In this document: piece by piece, positions 40,628-49,203 of the stretch
Layout of the letters: every line of letters begins with the position of its first letter
How positions within the stretch are numbered: the first letter of the stretch is position 1
Origin: Salisapilia sapeloensis
Taxonomy: Eukaryota; Oomycota; Peronosporomycetes; Peronosporales; Salisapiliaceae
NCBI GenBank assembly: GCA_023334545.1
Contig: JAADVB010000090.1
Location: 1 to 64,000 of the forward strand
DNA length: 64,000 nt
Direction of reading: 5' to 3'
Notes under the pieces: model-generated
Told to the model about the DNA's origin: nothing
Database searches by the model: none
Seen by the model: only the letters and a program-made list of their open reading frames with translations
Translations under genes and position numbers: made by a program

Positions 40628-43548
40628 CAGCCCCTCGACCCAACCGTCGTAACTCGGCCGCTCGACCGGTGTACACGGTGCTTTTGAATTTACACGTTCA
40701 GCTAAAGCAGGCGTATATAGCCAAGGACGTCAGTCCATCGGACTCCAAGTTATTTGTCCTCTTCCGGCGCAATAGCAAGGAAGTCGCTTCACAAGCAGTG
40801 CCCTGGACGGCTGGTCAGGAAGCTACGTGGGACCAGGAGCTGAATATACAGACGTCTTTGCTACGCAATCGTCGACCGCGATCGAATAGTCTAACGACCC
40901 AAGGCGAGTCGCAAAACTTTTTGAAAAAGGACTATGAGATTCTCGTCGTAGCACTCCCAAGTGAAACGGCCGTCGCGCTCTTCTCAATCGACTTTGCAGA
41001 GCTCGTGAACCAAGCACCTGCTCCATTGGGTAACTCGAACGGCGGCCACAAGAGCTTTCAGATAACGCCAGACAAGTGTCGGGATAGGGATGCTATGCTC
41101 GAGTTTGACATTGAATGGACATATACGTCGTCGACTGGTAACGGCCAAGCTGAAAATAGTTCGACCGGTCGTTCCTTTAGTAATGCTCCACCTGCGGCTC
41201 AGATTTCTGCTCAAACGCCGTCTTCCCTCGCGCAAAAGAGGTCCGATAACAACAGCTCCATGGTGAGCTCTCGGCGAGGCGCGCCGAGCGTTGCTTCTAG
41301 CAGCACGAGAGGGAGTGAGCATACGGCAGTGGACATGTGCAACCATTGCAAGACGTCCAAGCGGCGATTGGAGCGGCGAGATACACAGATTCTACAGCTC
41401 GAGACTTTTTTGAAGGAATCACAGAAGCGTATTGACGGCATCTTAGTAGAGAACGAAGAGCTGGCGCAGCGAGAACGATGCGAGACGGAGTTGGCAGCGA
41501 AACACCGGACACTTACGCTTCGAGCTCTACAGGAGCTGGAAGTTGCTGCTCAGTTCTTGCTATCTCGAGACGACGAGGAAGAAGCCATGCAACCATATAT
41601 AGGACTCGTCCAACGTTTAAAACCGCTGTATGAGGAGATCGGATACGATAATACGAGAGAAGACGAGGCGCTTGAGTCGATTAACTTTGATCAAGAGCGC
41701 GACGAAGCGTTGGAAAGGAATCGAGTGCTTCGAGAACGTCTGGAACTCTTGATCTATTCGTTCGGGAAGACACCGAAAGAGAGTCGAGAGTCTGGAATGG
41801 AGGACGGAGAGGATTATGACAATGAACCGTCTGCACCAATTGTCGATTTCACCATGCAGATGAATGCACTCGAGCGCGAGAACTTTAGTCTCAAGAGTAA
41901 GCTCGACAGTGCTCAGATTACGCTCAAGCACTATCAGACCGGCAGTGGTCCGACAAACTTTTCGACGAAAGCCGCGTCGGAAGTGTCGGAGACTTTAAGC
42001 TCTAGTAGTCAAGGTCAGCAGTCGAATATGGGTGAAGTAGAACAGCTCAAGAGTGAAAAAGAGTCTTTGCAGAAACAACTGCAGAAAGCGAATGAAGAGT
42101 TGTCGGAAATCAAGAGCAAGGGGGAGAGTAATGCCGTTGCGCCTGGGTTTTTGAATAAAATTTACATGGACGTTGGGAAAGCCAAGAGTGCTTTGGAAGA
42201 TAAAGTGAAGGAGTTGACGAGACAGCTTCAATTGGCGAATGAAGAAAACGCCAAGCTCCAGTCGAGGCTGCAGCATGAAAAGGATGACGTCTCGGATGGA
42301 GAAGACTTGCAGGCGAGGCTACAGGAAGCAGAGTCTTTGGCAGAGGAACGGAGGAAGCAGTTGGAGGAGAAGGAGAAGGAAGTGGATGCCATGATGGATG
42401 AATTGTCGAATAAGCAGCAGGATCTAGCTGTCTTAGGGATGGAGAAGAGAGAGCTGCAGCTCGAAATGGATTCGGTTTTGCGGACGCAGTTGAAAGCACA
42501 GGATCAAGCGAGTGAGATGGAGGATAAGCTAGAGAAACTGCAGAAACAAGTGAAGGAAACACCACAGGAGAAGGAAGCTCCGGCAAATCTGTCGATTTCG
42601 TCGACGCCGTCGCAAACGAATTCGAATCGGAACGGTTCGAGAGATGAAGAGCTGGAGGATATGAAGAAACAGTTGAAACTAGCTAAGCAGGAAGTGATGC
42701 AGCTACGTTATCGTAGTAACCAGTTGGAGAGTGTGCATGAGCGATTGGAAACTGCGTTAAAGGAGAAGCGATCGTTGGAAGCGAAACTGACGGCATTAGA
42801 AGGACAGCTCTATGAGCAACGTAGTCGTACGATCAGTGAGCAGAGCTTTATTCCCGATGCGCATCGAGATACTGCTGGTCTAGCAGAGCTACGACGACAA
42901 TTGGATGAAAAGAAGATGCAGTTGGAAGCAGCGGAGAAGGAGGTGGAGAGACTACAGTCTTCTAGTGGCTCCGACGATGAGTTTAACGATCTTGTGGCAA
43001 AGGTACGGAGGTTTGAAGAGGAGATTATGACGCTTACGAGTCGGAATGAGCATCAGGCAGAGAGATTGGAAGCGTTGAGTGAAGAAGTGAATGTTGTAAA
43101 GCAAGATCGAGGCGAGTTGGAGAAGATTGTGCAGCAGATGCAGCAAGAGATTGATCGTTTGTCAGTGGATGGACCAATGGATTACCATTCGTCGGAAGAT
43201 GGGTATGCACAGGAAGAACCACCGTCGTTCATATCGTCAGTCGCTGCACCGTCGCCGCCCATGACTGGTGACGATGAGGAGAAACCGCCGCCGCCTCCAT
43301 TTTCGATCGATACGTCGTTCACGCTACCCAATGCGGACGATTATGGCGACATGGACAGTCCAACTGCTGCTACGGTCGCATCTGTGGACAGTGGGCCAAC
43401 TTCGCCTGCGCAGAATTCGAATAAGCTGGCGCAGTTCTTATCACATAACGGTCCGAATGGAAGTCAGGCGACGGAGACACCTGGGAATAGCCGGTCGCAA
43501 AGGTCCTCGCGAGTGTCGGACATGATCAGGAAGTATAGTAACCAGTAG
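40570..43548 (+). CDS. NT-type C2 domain and long coiled-coil protein
   Basis: Single exon, 992 residues from the ATG at 40570. Residues 30-190 match an N-terminal C2 (NT-C2/EEIG-like) domain: YTVLLNLHVQLKQAYIAKDV, LFVLFRRNSKEVASQAVPW, YEILVVALPSETAVALFSID. From about 270 to 870 the chain is dominated by heptad-rich coiled coil (QLETFLKESQKRIDGILVEN; EQLKSEKESLQKQLQKANEE; LEDMKKQLKLAKQEVMQLRY) with acidic breaks. The C-terminus is Pro/Ser-rich. NT-C2 proteins tether membranes or the cytoskeleton; in plants and animals relatives act in actin/organelle positioning. No enzymatic motif is seen. Confidence 0.8.
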   Translation: MHRPAPIGPPPVARVASNSSAPRPNRRNSAARPVYTVLLNLHVQLKQAYIAKDVSPSDSKLFVLFRRNSKEVASQAVPWTAGQEATWDQELNIQTSLLRNRRPRSNSLTTQGESQNFLKKDYEILVVALPSETAVALFSIDFAELVNQAPAPLGNSNGGHKSFQITPDKCRDRDAMLEFDIEWTYTSSTGNGQAENSSTGRSFSNAPPAAQISAQTPSSLAQKRSDNNSSMVSSRRGAPSVASSSTRGSEHTAVDMCNHCKTSKRRLERRDTQILQLETFLKESQKRIDGILVENEELAQRERCETELAAKHRTLTLRALQELEVAAQFLLSRDDEEEAMQPYIGLVQRLKPLYEEIGYDNTREDEALESINFDQERDEALERNRVLRERLELLIYSFGKTPKESRESGMEDGEDYDNEPSAPIVDFTMQMNALERENFSLKSKLDSAQITLKHYQTGSGPTNFSTKAASEVSETLSSSSQGQQSNMGEVEQLKSEKESLQKQLQKANEELSEIKSKGESNAVAPGFLNKIYMDVGKAKSALEDKVKELTRQLQLANEENAKLQSRLQHEKDDVSDGEDLQARLQEAESLAEERRKQLEEKEKEVDAMMDELSNKQQDLAVLGMEKRELQLEMDSVLRTQLKAQDQASEMEDKLEKLQKQVKETPQEKEAPANLSISSTPSQTNSNRNGSRDEELEDMKKQLKLAKQEVMQLRYRSNQLESVHERLETALKEKRSLEAKLTALEGQLYEQRSRTISEQSFIPDAHRDTAGLAELRRQLDEKKMQLEAAEKEVERLQSSSGSDDEFNDLVAKVRRFEEEIMTLTSRNEHQAERLEALSEEVNVVKQDRGELEKIVQQMQQEIDRLSVDGPMDYHSSEDGYAQEEPPSFISSVAAPSPPMTGDDEEKPPPPPFSIDTSFTLPNADDYGDMDSPTAATVASVDSGPTSPAQNSNKLAQFLSHNGPNGSQATETPGNSRSQRSSRVSDMIRKYSNQ

Positions 43549-44363
43549 GAAACTTGAGAGAAGCAGTAGGATGTGTTTGGCAACCTCGCGGGGATTTTGA
43601 TCGCGAGAAGGGAATGTATTGACGTGGAGTTCCTTACGCTAGTGCTTGTACTTGTTGTTCGTAAGTGTATGCGGTATTGGAAACCTTGGAAGGTTTCTCA
43701 ATATAAAAGGGTGAAGAATGCACGTAGATGGAACCGTAGTAATACAAGATTATGTCAAAGAGAGAGAAGTTGGAAATTTGCTTAACAGCTCTATGGGATT
43801 TGATGTCAACGTTTTTGCATTACTTTCGCGTTGACACAAGAGCCGACCATCAAGTATCTGTAAACGTTTCGAAGGTACGATAGAGACCTTGGATACGACA
43901 CTAAAGTATAATATGGAGATACTTGATGCAATATTGGCGTGTCGACCAAGTTTTGTCCTACCCAGTTGAGATCAGGCAGCAACGAAGTCAATATAGAATG
44001 ATCTCAAGCGTGAATCCTGGTCAGCGACTGCATGCGATGACTAACGAAAGTCTGATCCGTGTCACCCTCTAATGGGCGCAACCCTTATTACCCACATGCC
44101 TACCACTTCTATTTATGCCTATAGACTCTACTCGTCTTACGACTCGAATATTGGATCCATTGGTGGACGATAAGAGTTCAGTCTGACCGACATCTGACAT
44201 CGGATCCCTTCTCTCGTCTTGCGTACGTATGCCAGAATTGCCAAGTCCCGCTTTTCCGCAGGTTACTTCCCATTGTCCAATTTTGGCTTCCAAGCAAGCA
44301 TTTCAGACTCGATTATCTATTCTCTCTCTCTCTACATATTCATTTTGAAAGTACACTGTACGT
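43549..44363. other. Intergenic region with promoter of the START-FYVE gene
   Basis: About 815 bases without a supported gene. Weak minus-strand frames (44293-44069 and 43991-43806) look partly protein-like but do not join convincingly. Near the right end a CT dinucleotide run (44321-44333) is followed by TTCATTTTG at 44339-44347, similar to the oomycete initiator-type consensus (YCAYTYY), about 20 bases upstream of the ATG. The initiator call is tentative. Confidence 0.35.
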
Positions 44364-46307
44364 ATGTCGGTGGATCAAGAGTCTCAGTCGTCCACCTCGT
44401 TCCCGTTCCAGATTCGGCCGTCGACATCTTTGTCAACTTCTCAAGTGGAAAGTCTTGATCAAATCCTCGATTACCAGCTTGAGAAGACCATTGAAGCCTA
44501 TGAAACGTACACGAAGAACGCACGCAATCTCGACCCGCATCATTGGCGACCTCTTCAGTCCAAAGGAAAACTGACGGTTTACAAGGACATTCGTACGACG
44601 ACTGGAAACACAGAGAATGGCGGGGGGGAACTGGATGAAAACTTTCCAACCTTACTAACCGTAGGTAGTATGGATTCTAGCGTGGAGGATGCCATGCTCG
44701 GTCTCCTTGCTCCTGATACCCCGGAGATGCATGTTACCGGTCATTACCTTGACTCGGGCATGTCCGACGGTATCGTCCTCATGCCCCTACGGTTACCAAC
44801 GACGGAGGAACCATTTACATTTCGTGCTGTCAAATGGTTCGTCCAGCAGCCTCCGAAGCGCTTGAAAAGACTTGCAACGGCGAGAGAGTTGGTATATGTC
44901 GAAGGCATGGGTATGGCCAGTCTTTCAGATGGTACTCAAGTTGGCTACGTGCTTCGAAGGCCAGTGGATGTGCCTCAATTACCACAAAGTAGTACTCGTA
45001 CGATGCGTACAAGGCTTACGGAATGCTGCATTTTTGCCCCTGGCAAATTGGCAAAGACGGTTGATGTCTATTGCAAAGGTAAGGTCGCACCGAGTGGTGC
45101 AGCACCTGCTTCACTTATGATCTCCTGGTGTGCCGATACGTTCCTTGCAACTGTCCAAGCTCCCATAAGTGCGCAAAAGAAGAAACTCTCGTGGATTGCA
45201 GGTTTGACAGCAGGTGTGCCGAGTGACCGGATGTCAGAGGCTGCTTCCGAGTCTCTTGCCGATGAGGATGGCTCCAAGCGATCGCATACTACTTTCGATA
45301 ACCTTACAGCTAAAGCAAAAGGAATGAATCACGCCAAACTGAACCCTATCAGAGCTTGGAAACCTCATGATGGTGCTTCCCCGCTTCGATGCACCCGTTG
45401 TGACCGCAAGTTTGGAGCTTTCCATTCCGCAATGGAATGCAACTCGTGTCGAGAAAGCGTTTGCTCCAAGTGCCGTATCGCGTTTGAGATTAGCATTGCC
45501 AATCGAACAGATAGTATGGCGGTGGAGTATGCGAGGGTACTAAAGCGGAACTTCTGTACGAAATGCAACTTCCAAGCTCACCAGTTAAATTCCTTTTCAC
45601 TGGCAACGACACTGGCTGGAGCGAATACGTATGGTGTCTTGCCTTCGCATCACCATGTTTCCACTAAATCATCCGGGCATGCTGTATCAAGTACTGATGG
45701 CACTGGGGCTTCTGCGGAAAAGATTGAGAATGGAATGAGTATTTTACTACCACAGGACCAAGATACTACGCGAGTAAGCTCAGATCAGAGGAAATCAAGC
45801 TCACCGTCACCAAACAAACGGCCTATGCGCTACTCGCAGCCATCGTACGATCCGACACGTGATAGCATTCCACCAATGGAACGGGTTAGCAGCTCATACG
45901 ATAACCACACGAGTGATGGACATGTGAAGCGACTGTCGATCTCAATGGTGGACGCCAAGGAGATGAACAAGTGGCATTTGGACGAACCGACGGGCATGAA
46001 GGCTGATATGACTAAGACCAGGATCGCCGATCAAATGTTGTCCATTACCGCTTCGACATCGACAATGTTCAGCTCCCCTGGAGACAGCGAGCTCGAGAAT
46101 GAGTGGCGAGAGTCCTATACTCCTCATCTAACAACGGTCGATACGACCCCTACATCGGCTACTCAAGCCTATCAGAATGACTTGTATGACCGAATGAATC
46201 GTCTTCGAATGGCAGCAGACGATGCGTACAAAATGGCAAAGCAGACGACGAGTGTGCATATGACAATGACCGAGAAGGAATCCTTATCGATTGAAGATTT
46301 GGATTAA
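44364..46307 (+). CDS. START-like domain and FYVE-type zinc-finger protein
   Basis: Single exon, 647 residues. A START-like lipid-binding domain spans about 35-270 (HHWRPLQSKGKLTVYKDIRT, VGSMDSSVEDAMLGLLAPDT, YVLRRPVDVPQLP, CIFAPGKLAKTVDVYCKGK). A FYVE-like finger follows near 345-410 with CTRCDRKFG, CNSCRESVCSKCR and CTKC, but it lacks the R(R/K)HHCR core needed for tight PI3P binding, so membrane-lipid binding is uncertain. The C-terminus is Ser-rich and unstructured. The START plus FYVE architecture is a hallmark of oomycetes and is expanded in them; likely role is lipid sensing at endosomes. Confidence 0.88.
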   Translation: MSVDQESQSSTSFPFQIRPSTSLSTSQVESLDQILDYQLEKTIEAYETYTKNARNLDPHHWRPLQSKGKLTVYKDIRTTTGNTENGGGELDENFPTLLTVGSMDSSVEDAMLGLLAPDTPEMHVTGHYLDSGMSDGIVLMPLRLPTTEEPFTFRAVKWFVQQPPKRLKRLATARELVYVEGMGMASLSDGTQVGYVLRRPVDVPQLPQSSTRTMRTRLTECCIFAPGKLAKTVDVYCKGKVAPSGAAPASLMISWCADTFLATVQAPISAQKKKLSWIAGLTAGVPSDRMSEAASESLADEDGSKRSHTTFDNLTAKAKGMNHAKLNPIRAWKPHDGASPLRCTRCDRKFGAFHSAMECNSCRESVCSKCRIAFEISIANRTDSMAVEYARVLKRNFCTKCNFQAHQLNSFSLATTLAGANTYGVLPSHHHVSTKSSGHAVSSTDGTGASAEKIENGMSILLPQDQDTTRVSSDQRKSSSPSPNKRPMRYSQPSYDPTRDSIPPMERVSSSYDNHTSDGHVKRLSISMVDAKEMNKWHLDEPTGMKADMTKTRIADQMLSITASTSTMFSSPGDSELENEWRESYTPHLTTVDTTPTSATQAYQNDLYDRMNRLRMAADDAYKMAKQTTSVHMTMTEKESLSIEDLD

Positions 46308-46501
46308 AGTCCTTCGCTTGGTATTTTTACACTAGAAAGTATATGTGTGTATGCTTGGAATATCAATTTGAGTTGCAAGTAAAACTAGTTGTGTATATGA
46401 ATTGTATTCACCAAAGTCGATTGTATCATGTACTTCGCAACTTTGTATTTCGCTTAAGACAGATTGGCGACTAGTATCAAGCATTAGTATGACTAGGAGA
46501 G

Positions 46502-47237
46502 CTAGTAAAAAGTAGATGACGTACGATAATTGTTGCAAAAGTTCTGGAGCTGAGGCACCATGTTCGCCGATAGGTTCGGATAGACGTACGTGATGAGGCA
46601 GTAGACTGGCTGAGATGTGGCTTTTCGCTCCACTTTACACACAGCGATGCCCTCGCCTTCCTCTAGTTCTGGGTTTCCACGTCGACCGTAGATGAGAGGC
46701 GGATGGAATCTATGGACGTCGTATTGTTCATTTAAAAGCACAATGCCAGACGCAATCGTGTCTTCACGCTTGTCAAACAGCTTCCGTAGAGCTCTATCAT
46801 TTCGTATGAGTGCATATGAACAAATCAATAGGTTCACAAGTACATCCTTACTCCACTTCTCCTTCAAGCGGCTTGACCGTGGCGGCAATAAGCCGTCCTT
46901 CGTGATCAAACGCCACAGCCTTTTTCCATTCTTTGCGAGATTTCAAGCTCTGCGCGATCGTCGTGGGAGTCACTTCTTCCCCTGGTGCAGCAGTGCTAGA
47001 AGAGGAAGAGCTTTTACTAGCAAGTGCATCTGCTTTGGCGGATGCTGTCGGCTTCGACCGGGAAGCACTAGCTTGGGTCGCATGAGGAACCGACGACGTC
47101 GCAGTCGCAGCAGCGGCACTACTAGAATGCGAAAGCGCTGGATTTTTCACTGCACTACTTTCTGGACCGTCAGGAGTAGTATTCGCGCGTGCAAGACCTT
47201 GCGTCGAGCTCTGGGCTCCGGAGGTCGACGTCGCCAT
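46502..47237 (-). CDS. Profilin with long Ala/Ser-rich N-terminal extension
   Basis: Two exons, 47237-46852 and 46793-46502 (intron 58 bases), 225 residues. The C-terminal 125 residues match profilin: an N-helix (TTIAQSLKSRKEWKKAVAFD), HEGRLIAATV, KLFDKREDTIASGIVLLNEQ, FHPPLIYGRRGN and the end VPQLQNFCNNY. Profilin binds actin monomers and delivers them to formins. The first 80-100 residues are an Ala/Ser/Thr-rich low-complexity stretch absent from normal 125-140-residue profilins. Splice joins in phase 2. A Trp of the polyproline site (usually W-x-x-Y) is not clear, so proline binding may be altered. Confidence 0.85.
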
Positions 47238-47326
47238 CTTCGTGTCGGGTACAATCGAATGATCAAGTCAGAGCATACAGAACGCAAGTGTAACGATCTA
47301 AGAAAAGAAAAGTGGCACGTGACTAT

Positions 47327-48541
47327 TTAGATATGGAGCTCCTGGCCGACAAAAGGCGAGTCATCGATGGAAAGCTGACGATGGCGAGTGAGCAATGGTG
47401 TGGCTTCACTGTCGACTGGGGCTCGACACCAGGAGAAGAGACTGAGGCAATATCGATTCTGGTTTGCTTGAGACGTCTTGCTCGACTGTCGTTTGATACT
47501 CATCATGGCGATGACGAGAGAGCCTGGGAGGATCTCTGGGATCGTATAGAATAGCCACGGGTTAGAAGCGTGTGGGTCGAATACTTCTAGACCTGGTGTA
47601 GAGATCACGAGAAGGATACTACGATATAAAAAGAGTAACGAGACGATGGAGCCGAGGACGACAATGCGGCGCGCTAATGCTGCTGCTAGCGGCGAGAACT
47701 CAATCTTACGAAGCACTCGACGAAGGTGCAGCGCAGATCGAGCGAGCATGAATGCTAAAAAGAAGAAGAAGAGAGCGATGAAGGCGTACTCGAACTTGAA
47801 AACGGCGCTGTCGTAGCCTGGGAAAAAAGTTTTGACGGCTAAGAGGGCAAATTCCATCAAGTACAGCCAGACGTTGACTACGACTAGCGATCGTCGGGCA
47901 CGAGACTGGTGCTTATTCTTCCTCGTGTAGTCGGCAATGACCGACTGGTTGGCAGCAAACCTGGCAAGAGGCCTCGACGCAGATTTTGCCTGGGACAACA
48001 CGTCTTCCCAGAAGCGTAATAGCAGCGTAAACGCAGAAAAGTAGAGTAGAGTAGCTAATTTTCCGAATGAAATGACGCCGAGAACGTAGACATCGATTCG
48101 TGTGGGCAAAATCGGCACGTTGATAATCATGTGCGAGTACGAGTACGGAGGCGTGTAGCCATGGACCCATTCGAAGAAATGGAGGTTGCTCAGTACCATC
48201 CATGCAATTCGACAGACGTATGCAAAGCCGAGGAAGGTCGGGAACCAGCGCATGGGTTTGACTGGCATCAAGTGCGTGGCATGACCATGCTCGCCCAACC
48301 GAGCTCGTCTAATGCTCACCGAGACAGTATAGGCAAGGGCAACAATGTAGCAGTAGATGGACAGTGCAGCTGCCGACCTTGTATTGATACAATGGCCTTC
48401 TCCGAGGCATATCTCCTCGAAGAGGTCCAAAAGCATCATTTCGTGTTCCTGCGAGTGATTCGGTACGGTAGAGATTCCACTTGGATTTTGTATACTTCTG
48501 ATAATTCGATCTTGAAACGACGTGAGCTTCCACCTCTTCAT
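47327..48541 (-). CDS. Seven-transmembrane protein, TOM1/TOM3/THH1-like
   Basis: Single exon, 404 residues. About seven hydrophobic segments are visible (IYCYIVALAYTVSV, FLGFAYVCRIAWMVL, KLATLLYFSAFTLLL, VVVNVWLYLMEFALLAV, FKFEYAFIALFFFFLAF, IVVLGSIVSLLFLYRSILLV, FYTIPEILPGSLVIAMM). The IPEILPGSLVI ending resembles the PSELLPSALVL end of the plant TOM1/TOM3/THH1 family, a seven-helix membrane protein group whose cellular role is not settled. The C-terminus contains a Ser/Gln-rich cytosolic tail. A GPCR-like identity cannot be excluded, but no classical motif is present. Its start is 32 bases from the AP-2 sigma start on the other strand. Confidence 0.7.
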   Translation of the reverse strand: MKRWKLTSFQDRIIRSIQNPSGISTVPNHSQEHEMMLLDLFEEICLGEGHCINTRSAAALSIYCYIVALAYTVSVSIRRARLGEHGHATHLMPVKPMRWFPTFLGFAYVCRIAWMVLSNLHFFEWVHGYTPPYSYSHMIINVPILPTRIDVYVLGVISFGKLATLLYFSAFTLLLRFWEDVLSQAKSASRPLARFAANQSVIADYTRKNKHQSRARRSLVVVNVWLYLMEFALLAVKTFFPGYDSAVFKFEYAFIALFFFFLAFMLARSALHLRRVLRKIEFSPLAAALARRIVVLGSIVSLLFLYRSILLVISTPGLEVFDPHASNPWLFYTIPEILPGSLVIAMMSIKRQSSKTSQANQNRYCLSLFSWCRAPVDSEATPLLTRHRQLSIDDSPFVGQELHI

Positions 48542-48573
48542 CTCTCCGTCGTCATCGTCCTGCCTTCGCTACC

Positions 48574-49112
48574 ATGGTGCTTCATGCATGCATAGTAATG
48601 TAGTGATAGCATTATTATAACCGATGGTATAGATTCGTTTCTTGTTAATGCAAAATCGACAAGGCAAGACGCGTTTGTCCAAGTGGTATGTGTCGCCACC
48701 GGACGATGATGCCAAGATCAAGTTGGAGCGAGAGATTCATCGGCTCGTGGTCGGGCGGGATGCCAAGTTCACCAATATTATCGAATTTCGTGACTACAAG
48801 CTCATATCTCGTCGATACGCTGGCCTGTTCTTCATCCTGGCAGTCGATGTCGATGACAATGAGCTCCTGGCGTTGGAAACGATCCACCTCTTTGTCGAGT
48901 TACTCGACCAGCAATTCGCCAACGTCTGTGAGCTGGACATTATCTTCAATTTCAACAAAGTACTGTCATCACTATCTCCTCTTCCAATTTCTTCTACCTC
49001 TATCCTCTAGGTCTACAGCATGCTCGACGAGTACATTCTCGGTGGACAAGTACAAGAAAGCTCGAAGCGAGAGATGCTTGATCGTATTCGAGAGCTCGAA
49101 AAGCTAGACTAA
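48574..49112 (+). CDS. AP2S1: AP-2 clathrin adaptor sigma subunit
   Basis: Three exons: 48574-48576 (ATG alone), 48633-48959 and 49011-49112 (introns 56 and 51 bases), 143 residues. The splice after ATG gives the conserved start [20 protein letters not shown]. Other hallmarks: [41 protein letters not shown], and [17 protein letters not shown] after the second splice. Length and K-F-T-N-x-x-E-F-R favour AP-2 over AP-1/AP-3. AP-2 sigma binds the acidic dileucine motif of cargo at the plasma membrane. Like the beta'-COP gene, its first coding exon is just the start codon. Confidence 0.93.
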
Positions 49113-49203
49113 AATCAATAGGAAAGCTCAAAATGCTCATTCGCGTTTGCTCCTAGTCTAGGTAAATAGATGCCAGTCCAAACCTTTTACTACGATTGCC
49201 ATC

